Assembly: GCA_023137005.1 (NCBI GenBank)
Contig: JAGLQE010000023.1
Span: forward strand, 1 to 8,698
DNA: 8,698 bases
Reading direction: 5' to 3'
Source of the DNA: Thermoplasmata archaeon
GTDB lineage: Archaea > Thermoplasmatota > Thermoplasmata > SG8-5 > JAGLSY01
This document shows, in pieces, positions 1-7,400 of this stretch. The notes under the pieces are model-generated. The model did no database searches. It had not been told where the DNA came from and worked only from the letters and a program-made list of their open reading frames with translations. Made by a program: the position numbers and the translations under genes. Every line of letters starts with the position of its first letter. Position 1 is the stretch's first letter.

Positions 1-1
1 G

Positions 2-214
2 AATTATGGGTTGACGAACCCTGCCTCCACCGTGGAGGGTCTGGATGATGTGGTGTCAAGTCCTGACGGAAAACCTCCAGACCTCTCTAAACTGGTATTA
101 TTAGCTCTGGCAGGAAGTGTGTCCTGTATCTTGACCTACAAACTCGTGTCTGATGAGAGATCCAAACTCAAAACACGGGGCGGGAATCATATACCACGAT
201 GTCGCCCTTCTTGA
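2..214 (+). CDS. possible C-terminal end of a convergent gene (5' end outside window)
   Basis: An open frame enters from the left edge and ends at a TGA at 212-214, about 70 codons in view with no internal stop. I do not recognise the product. It shows an acidic/proline stretch (key residues VEGLDD, then SSPDGKPPD), a hydrophobic run of about 16 residues at roughly 92-139 (LVLLALAGSVSCILTY) and then a charged segment (KLVSDERSKLK), which could be a C-terminal membrane anchor. The three minus-strand frames over 1-167 all contain stops and no ATG, so this is the best coding candidate for the stretch. Against it, the last 47 bp overlap the 3' end of hutI on the other strand, no start is in view, and about 55 clear codons outside hutI can occur by chance. 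Alternatively the stretch is simply the non-coding 3' flank of hutI. Confidence 0.3.
   Translation, partial: NYGLTNPASTVEGLDDVVSSPDGKPPDLSKLVLLALAGSVSCILTYKLVSDERSKLKTRGGNHIPRCRPS
24..38. repeat. short perfect inverted repeat, 7-bp arms
   Basis: CCTCCAC (24-30) and its exact reverse complement GTGGAGG (32-38) flank a single base. As RNA only the outer five pairs with a five-base loop would form a hairpin. It lies about 130 bp beyond the hutI stop. It is not followed by a T-run on either strand, so it does not look like a terminator; it could be a protein-binding site or chance. Confidence 0.35.
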
Positions 215-1421
215 TAACGGTCTCGACATGATTCACTCCAAAATGATATGGTAGATGCTCATAATTTGGAATATCCAGTACTATGATATCAGCCTGTTTC
301 CCGGCCTCGATAGAGCCCACAACCCTGCTCCTGTTTATGGCATGGGCCGCATTGATGGTAGCCCCCACGACGGCTTCTTCGGGCGTCATCTTGAGATTGT
401 AGCAAGCCAGTGAAATAATGAACTGCATTGACTCGGTCCAGCAATTGGGATTGAGGTCGGTTGCCAATGCCAGTGCCATTCCATTCTCTATCATAGCTCT
501 GGCTCTCGGATAATGTTCCTCCATGAGCGCGTACGGTGTCCCCGGAAGAAGAACACCTATTACCCCTGCATCTCCCATCTTCTTCATCTGCATATCGTTC
601 GTCACAGCCAGATGCTCGGCCGAGATCGCCCCGATCTCCGCGGCCAGGTCCGACCCTCCCAGATTCTCTATCTCATCAGCGTGTATCTTGGCCCCCAGTC
701 CATGTTCCTGGGCCGCACGGAGCAGTCTTTCAGATTGCTCTCTGGTGAAAACATTCTTCTCGCAGAATATATCGCAGAATTCTGCCAGCTTCATCTCGGA
801 TATTCCTGGCAGCATGGATATCATGAGGTCGATGAAGCCATCCGGGTTGCCTTTGTGTTCCGGTGGTATGGAATGGGCTCCCATAAAGGTCGGAATGAGG
901 TCAATAGGGTGGGTCTCATCGAGAGCCTGGATGACCTCCAGTATCTTTATCTCATGATCTCTGTTCAATCCATAGCCACTTTTTGCCTCCACGGTGGTGG
1001 TCCCGAAAAGCAGCATCGTGTCAAGACGCTTTTTGGCCTCGGTCATCAACTGAGCCTTGTCCGCTTTCCTCGTGGCTCCCATGGACCTCTGGATCCCTCC
1101 TCCGGCGGCCAGTATCTCAAGGTAGGTCTTGCCCTCAAGCTTCATTCCCAGTTCATTTTCACGCGAGCCAGCGAATATCAGGTGGGTGTGCGGGTCCACG
1201 AAACCCGGCATCACGGTCTTGCCAGTGCAGTCAATTACTTTATCTGATCCTATCTGGAGGTCTTTCCCGACTTCCAATATAAGGCCATCCTTGACAGCCA
1301 CATCCCCACCCTCGATGATATTCAGTGTGTTCGTGTCAATGCCTTTCAGGGGTCTGTCGCTTGTTCCGGCCAGTGTTATTACCTGATTGGCATTCTTTAG
1401 AATAAGATCCGCGCTGGTCAT
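168..1421 (-). CDS. hutI: imidazolonepropionase (EC 3.5.2.7)
   Basis: This is a cytosolic metal-dependent amidohydrolase that opens the ring of 4-imidazolone-5-propanoate to give N-formimino-L-glutamate, the third step of histidine degradation. The 417-residue length is normal for the family. Residues visible: the metal ligands H78 and H80 in the DPHTH motif, H247 in KIHADE and D322 in ATDLNPN. The substrate/catalytic set is R87 (AGSREN), Y150 (KSGYGL), H183 (GAHSIPPE), E250 and H270 (SAEHL). These sit at a constant offset of two from the Bacillus subtilis numbering I recall (80, 82, 249, 324), so the enzyme looks intact. The ATG at 1421 is preceded by AGGT with seven bases between, and the N-terminus (small beta-sandwich, residues 1-70) is complete. 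It lies 50 bp downstream of the giant surface-protein gene on the same strand. No hutU, hutH or formiminoglutamate-processing gene is in view; they may lie beyond the left edge. Confidence 0.96.
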   Translation of the reverse strand: MTSADLILKNANQVITLAGTSDRPLKGIDTNTLNIIEGGDVAVKDGLILEVGKDLQIGSDKVIDCTGKTVMPGFVDPHTHLIFAGSRENELGMKLEGKTYLEILAAGGGIQRSMGATRKADKAQLMTEAKKRLDTMLLFGTTTVEAKSGYGLNRDHEIKILEVIQALDETHPIDLIPTFMGAHSIPPEHKGNPDGFIDLMISMLPGISEMKLAEFCDIFCEKNVFTREQSERLLRAAQEHGLGAKIHADEIENLGGSDLAAEIGAISAEHLAVTNDMQMKKMGDAGVIGVLLPGTPYALMEEHYPRARAMIENGMALALATDLNPNCWTESMQFIISLACYNLKMTPEEAVVGATINAAHAINRSRVVGSIEAGKQADIIVLDIPNYEHLPYHFGVNHVETVIKKGDIVVYDSRPVF

Positions 1422-1428
1422 GATATCT

Positions 1429-1432
1429 ACCT
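1429..1432 (-). promoter_or_regulatory. weak Shine-Dalgarno of hutI
   Basis: AGGT read on the minus strand, seven bases before the hutI ATG. It is a short match to the archaeal anti-SD, but the spacing is right and it supports the ATG at 1421 as the start. Confidence 0.5.
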
Positions 1433-1453
1433 AAGTTCGGGATGGATTGGTGA

Positions 1454-1468
1454 TAGATAAAGGATTTG
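1454..1468 (-). promoter_or_regulatory. candidate BRE/TATA promoter for hutI
   Basis: On the minus strand CAAATCC (BRE-like, 1462-1468) is followed directly by TTTATCTA (TATA-like, 1454-1461). A start about 25 bp downstream of the box centre falls near 1432, leaving a leader of about 10 nt before the hutI ATG. The layout closely resembles the promoter at 8595-8612 (CAAATTACTTTATAT). There is no oligo-T run of five or more in the 50-bp gap, so read-through from the upstream gene is also possible and the two genes may be partly co-transcribed. Confidence 0.45.
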
Positions 1469-1471
1469 TGC

Positions 1472-4400
1472 TCATTGTTTATTGAACTTCTCCATATTGG
1501 CCTTGTACTGATCCTCAGATATCTTACCATCATCAAAGGCCTTCTGGATCCTGTCTATCATCGCCTGATTTGGGTGTGGCTCTGGTATTGATTCAGAAGG
1601 CGTAGTGTCTACCTCGGGTTGGGGTGGCTCAATTGCAGTTTCATCAACACAGAATGGACATGACATCCCAGGTTCGATCTCAAAACCACAGCTTGGGCAA
1701 AGTTCTGTTTCCAATTCAGCGGTCTCTTCAGGAACATCCTCAACAGGGGGAGTGCTGGCTGGCTTTTTCTTCATGAGCAATGCTACTACGAGAATAGCTA
1801 CGACCAGGATCATAATGATCCACAGATAATTGATCCCTCCATCATCGGATACATCATCAATGATATCTGTGATCTCAGGGTCCAGAGGATCTGCATCTAC
1901 GGCATCGGGAACATCATCGCCGTCATCGTCAATATCCATCCAGTCCTCAGAATTCTCTAAATCTCCATCGGGGATACCATCGCCATCCGTATCTACTGGC
2001 CGATCCTCGGAATTCAATGGATCAGTATCCAATGCTTCCTCCCAAATATCAAGGAATCCATCATCATCGTCATCCAGATCCGCATTATCACCAGTTCCGT
2101 CACCATCTGTGTCCGTGGCCTCTGAGTCATCAAATGGGAAATCGTCATCTACATCAAGGACGCCATCATTATCATCATCGGTGTCGCTGACATCTGGTAT
2201 TCCATCCCCATCCGTGTCAAGTGGTGCAGCCTCTACAAGGACCACCATGCTGTCGCTGCCTGTATTACCCGCATCGTCCATTACCTGTAGTGTCACGATA
2301 TAATTGCCCGGGCTCGTGAAGTTATATGTCGGGCTTTCACCGTATAGGGTGATAGTGGCTCTGGTAGTGCCATCATCGAAGGCCCAGGTATAGTTCACAA
2401 TACCAATATTGTCCGTCGAGCCAGATCCATCAAAGGTCACAATGGTTCCTTGGATCACGGTCTGATCAGTTCCTGCATTGGCTGTTGGGGGTGTGGTATC
2501 AATACCCGGGGCGACAGTCACTGTCATATTGTCCTGGTGTGTATTGCCATAGGCATCTGTCACGGTCAATGTCACCATGAAGGTCCCATCATTCGTGAAA
2601 TTGTAGGTAGGTGCGACTCCGGTCAGGGTCTGCATCGATCCATCATCAGAGAAGGTCCAGATATAGGTCTCAATAGTACTATTATCTGTAGATCCAGAAC
2701 CATTAAAGGCCACTATCGTGCCACTAACTATTGCCTGGTCCACACCCGCATCCGCAATTGGATCTGTTGAATCCAATGTATCGAAGGTGTAGTTCAGTGC
2801 TCCGGCCAGTGCATTGGCCTCGACATCCCGATGTCCCTGGCCAGTCAGATCCACATAGTAGTCGGTCAGGTCATCCAGGGTCGTGTAATTTATCTCCATG
2901 GTGTCTGCATCTAGCCATGAAACAGAGATGCCAGGCAGGTTTGTGTCTACCGTATCTATGGAGGTGTCCATTGGCTCGCTGAACTCTATAATGAATACTC
3001 CAGCCACAACCGTCATATTCTCTGTAGCATTTGCCGGAGTTGTTGATAGAATGGTTGGTGGTATAAGATCATCCGATATGCATGATGCCTCATTGGAGTA
3101 GCCGGATACAGGATCTATGGCTGTGATCACGTAATAACCCAGCCCATTCACCGTATCATTGTCAGTGTAGGAGGTCTGTTCTCCAACGGTATCCTGGAGT
3201 GTGTAGGGGCCCCCAGTAATGTTGGAACGGTAAATATTATAGCCAATTATCGAAGTCTCTATATTGTGTGTCCATGTCAGATTGACCTGCCCTTCGGAAT
3301 TATTGAAAGCATATAGGGCCAGTGGCGCATCCATCGGGGTCTGATCCATCAGTGGATGAACATTTAGATATGATCTGAAATCATCAAAGCCGTCCAGTGT
3401 ACTGACCCAACCGTCGAAGCCATCTGTCCTGTAAGCATTGTTCACCCTGAAATGGAACAATGGAATATACGGGACCTGTGAGGCCAGATATCCTTCGCAG
3501 TCCTGCGCGTATTGGGCCCGCATGTCGGGGTCCACCTCTGCCTTCATCATGTCGAGCAGGGCATTCATGCCAGCATCATTGAAATTAGCATAGTTCAATG
3601 CCGATGAACTATGGCCAAGGTCGTAAAGGATGGACGGGTCCTGACTGCCCTCCAGGGATTCGAAATACATATCAAAATCATCCGCAATTATATCTGCCAT
3701 ATTCACGACCGATGTATTTGATCTTAGGGTGGCATTGATGCCTATGCTCTTGAGCCAGTTCACGATAATGCCGGCCATCACATTTGCAGTAAGGTCCTCT
3801 ATTGGCGGCCCGAACATTGTGATATTGAAGGAGTCATATGGACTGTATGGCAGGTCTCTCCAGCCGTCACCGTCCCTGTCAAAGAACCCTGCGCTATCCA
3901 GAACATTATTTGCCAGTGCCTCATTTCTCTCATATGTTTCCAGGGTCTCATTGCAGAATGGATAATTGAAGTGATTCAATACAGAATCCGCTATGGCCAG
4001 TCCTCCGCTGATATCAAATATTGTGAGACTTTCCTTGTCGATGATATGAGCGATGGCCCTTCTGAATTCTGTATTGTTCATTGGTTCTCTCTGTGTATTG
4101 AACCCAATATACTGGAGACCTGAACCTTCATTCCTTACTACGGAAGACTCCTGGCTCTGTATCAAGTTCGTGTTATTTCCACTTCCAAAAGGTACTTCGA
4201 CCATCATTTTGGTATGATTGGAATAAAGGTTCCAACCAATGTAGTCCAGTTGTCCATAGATAAGATCTTCTGCAGCTCTGTAAATACCTGCTACTCTAGC
4301 ATCCCATGGGTCATAGGTCACCGGGTCATCTGGGTAGTGGGTGAAAACAATCGAATCGATATTGGCTCTGCCCATAGCATAATCTTCATAGGTCTCTAGG

Positions 4401-7400
4401 GTCAGATGGCTTCCGGCCACAATATCCCCAAGCATGAAGGGGCCACAGCCGTTCTCCTGACTGAGTGCCGTAAATCCTTGTGGGAACAGAGGTAATTGAA
4501 GAGCCTCCGAGAACAATGACGCATCTGGAGAACTGAGTATCATAATTACTGTTAAACCATCCACCACTCCCACAGAATCAATATATGGAAGAGCATAGGT
4601 GTCATAGGTGTATTTGACATCGCTGGCTGTTAGATCACTTCCATCATGCCAGGTGATGTTCTCTCTAATGTTCACGGTGATCATTGTTTTGTTCCCAGCA
4701 ATGGTCCAACTCTCTGCCACCCAGGGCATGATCTCTTTGGTCTGTGGATCGATCCTGGTCAATGGATCATAGACGAGATCGATGACATTGTCGGTGTTCT
4801 CGTCAGTCGAGACCAATGGATTTATCGGGCCAGGCTCTTGCTGAAGAGCGACTCTGAGTTCTCCTCCCGTATGCTTCTCGAGGATAGTGCTCGGCTGTTC
4901 GATCATGAATGATGGCTGCTTGATATTCCATATGGATCCATCATTGAATATCGAGCCCGATGGTCCGACCATCCAGCCTGTGAAGCTGTCCGATCGGTAG
5001 GCCTCGATATTCGTTCTATAATAGAGAACATCGTATGGAAGGTCATAAGCAATGGAGGCATGTGCATCCCCAATCGCTTGGAACCTCTCGTTCTCATCAC
5101 CAGTTGACCGAGCCAGATCTATATCAGCGTCGAAACTGACATTTGAATATCCCGGATAGTTCAGGCCTGCCGCGGCATTAGCAGAATGGAAGAAATCGTA
5201 TAGATACTCCGGTGGTTCAGTGCTTATTGCCCAGCCTAGAATATACATGTCAAAATCTCTCTGATCAATACGGTTGACAAGGCTTCCAATATCCATGGTA
5301 ATTGACTCTGCATTGATACCAATATCCTGAAGCTGGCTTACGATCATCAGGCAGGAATGGGCTCTGACTGGGTCGTAGTCTGCTGGAGTTGTCAAGATCT
5401 CTATGACCCCATCAGCAGCATTACCGATGAACGAACCATCTGGATTCACCCACCAGTTGCCTGGCCCTGCATTTGCGATGGCGGTAGCTCCAGTGCTCCC
5501 ATCCTCTAGGCGATATCCTGCATTTGCGAGGATGTTCTTAGCCTCTGTAGGGTCAAAAGCATATTTCGGTATGGTATTATTGTACCAGATACTGATAGGC
5601 GATATGGGACCATCACCTGCTATCCCATAGTCCTGAAGAAGGCTATGAACAATGGTCTGCTTGTCTATGCAATGCGCCACAGCCTTCCTGAAAGGTTTAC
5701 CAATATCCACGCCACCCGCATCATATCCAAAGGATCTTTTATCATCTCTCATATTGTAGGCCAGATAATTAAAGCCATTTTGGATCGATTGCTTGATCGC
5801 AAGGTCTGGCTCGTTCTCAATGAATGGAGCATAGGTAGGAGGGATGCTCCAACCGATCAGGTCCACATTATCATTCTTCAATGCTAGCACTGCCTGTTCT
5901 GAGGTTTTGTAGACCTTGAAAGTGATACTGTCGATATTTGGCTGATAGGCCATTCCCATTGGATCATAGGCTGGCGTCCATCCCTCTTTGTAGAAATGAT
6001 CGCGCCAGGTATTGACCTTCACTATCAAGTCTTTATCCCAATGATCGAATTCGAACGCATTGCTTCCTATTGGGATTAGATTGTCCCAAAATAATGCAGC
6101 CGCGGAATCCCAGGCCTTGGCATGGTCCTTGGTATATCCTGGGTCAGACCAGATCATGATATCATCGACCGCCTGTCCAGATATGGTGTTTCCCCAAATA
6201 TGATATGGGAGTAAAAAGACGGCCAGTGTATCTTTGAAAAAGTCTGCATATTGGACCTGGAGTTCGAATCTCAGTGCGGCCTGTAAGTGATCCCCACTCT
6301 CGTAAACCTTTTCGATATGTAGATAATGCGTATCTGAGAAATTTGAGCCAGCTTCCCCGCCTTTGTCCATCAGGCATTTTATGCCACTGACCCATCCAGG
6401 CAACTGAGCCTGCACATGATATGAGAACATTACATCATGAATGGTCATCTGAGTATCATCATGCCATGTCACTCCCGTGAAGTCATAGAATATGGTGGCT
6501 TCCGCAATGCCGCTTGTTAAATTCCAATCAGCTTGGGGAGTCATTCCGAAAGCACCGATGTCCAGATCATCCCAGCCCCAGGTCGCGTCGCCTCCTATGC
6601 CACTGACATTGGCAGAGCCGACCGCGATATAGGGCATCAATTCGTCAGTGTCTGTATTGGCTCTCATGGGGGCATCGTAGATCCTTTCCAGAACCATCCA
6701 GGTCCAATCATCACCAGCGATAAGCGGATTGGTGGTCATCATATCACTCTGCATCGCGATCCTCAGATCACCGCCCAGAACATCAGTGCTAGTGTATTGG
6801 ATTACATGGGGTGTATTGATGTCAATAGGATGTGTGACAGATAAAGCCCCATCAGTGGCTGAGATATAATAATTTACATCATTTGGTTTCAGGCTGGCTG
6901 ATGGTATATTGGCTGAATAAAGATGCCCCCCCTCATTGATCATGGGGACTGAAGCATATACTATATCCCCATCTATTTGATAGAACAATGTGGCTCCATC
7001 GATACCCATATTATCAGATATCAATGCATCTATGGTAACTGGGTCGTCCCCGTAAAGATATATTGGCTGATGTGTGATCTTCGGTGTGCTGTAACTGTAA
7101 ACCTCTATCAAATATGGGGCTGTATCTGGATTTGTCGCAGGCAGTGTGGCTGTATTACTATTGGCGTCCACGGCTTTCAAGTAATACTCAATGGTTCCCA
7201 GTTCTGTCTGAGCTGGTATCTCTGCATTATAGGTATTGGTCCCTGTCTTGACCATAGGTGCCATGGTGAATACTGAGTCACCCACATTCTTGTAATACAG
7301 TTCAATGGTCTGAAGACCGAAGTCACTTTCAGCGTTTGCGACTATAGGTGTGATGTAGTTGATACTGGCCATTATTTCTGGAATATGCGATATGCCTGGC

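Noticed and set aside
513..1247. Plus-strand open frames of 244, 144 and 99 codons lying opposite hutI
   Set aside because: They are antisense to a clearly intact hutI with every catalytic residue in place, overlap each other in different frames, and encode low-complexity Arg/Ser/Pro-rich text with no recognisable domain.
1868..2218. Repeated catc/atcg triplets suggesting a DNA microsatellite or CRISPR-like array
   Set aside because: There is no fixed repeat length or spacer pattern; the repetition is that of Asp/Gly codons in the calcium-binding repeats.
1830..2303. Ser-rich plus-strand open frame of 157 codons
   Set aside because: It is the mirror of the Asp-rich calcium stalk: GAT/GAC codons read backwards give ATC/GTC and shifted TCA/TCC serine codons. 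The minus-strand DxDxDG pattern explains the sequence fully.
6162..6395. Minus-strand 77-codon open frame within the giant gene
   Set aside because: It is out of frame within the first substrate-binding domain, whose reading is continuous here, and shows no domain or ribosome site of its own.
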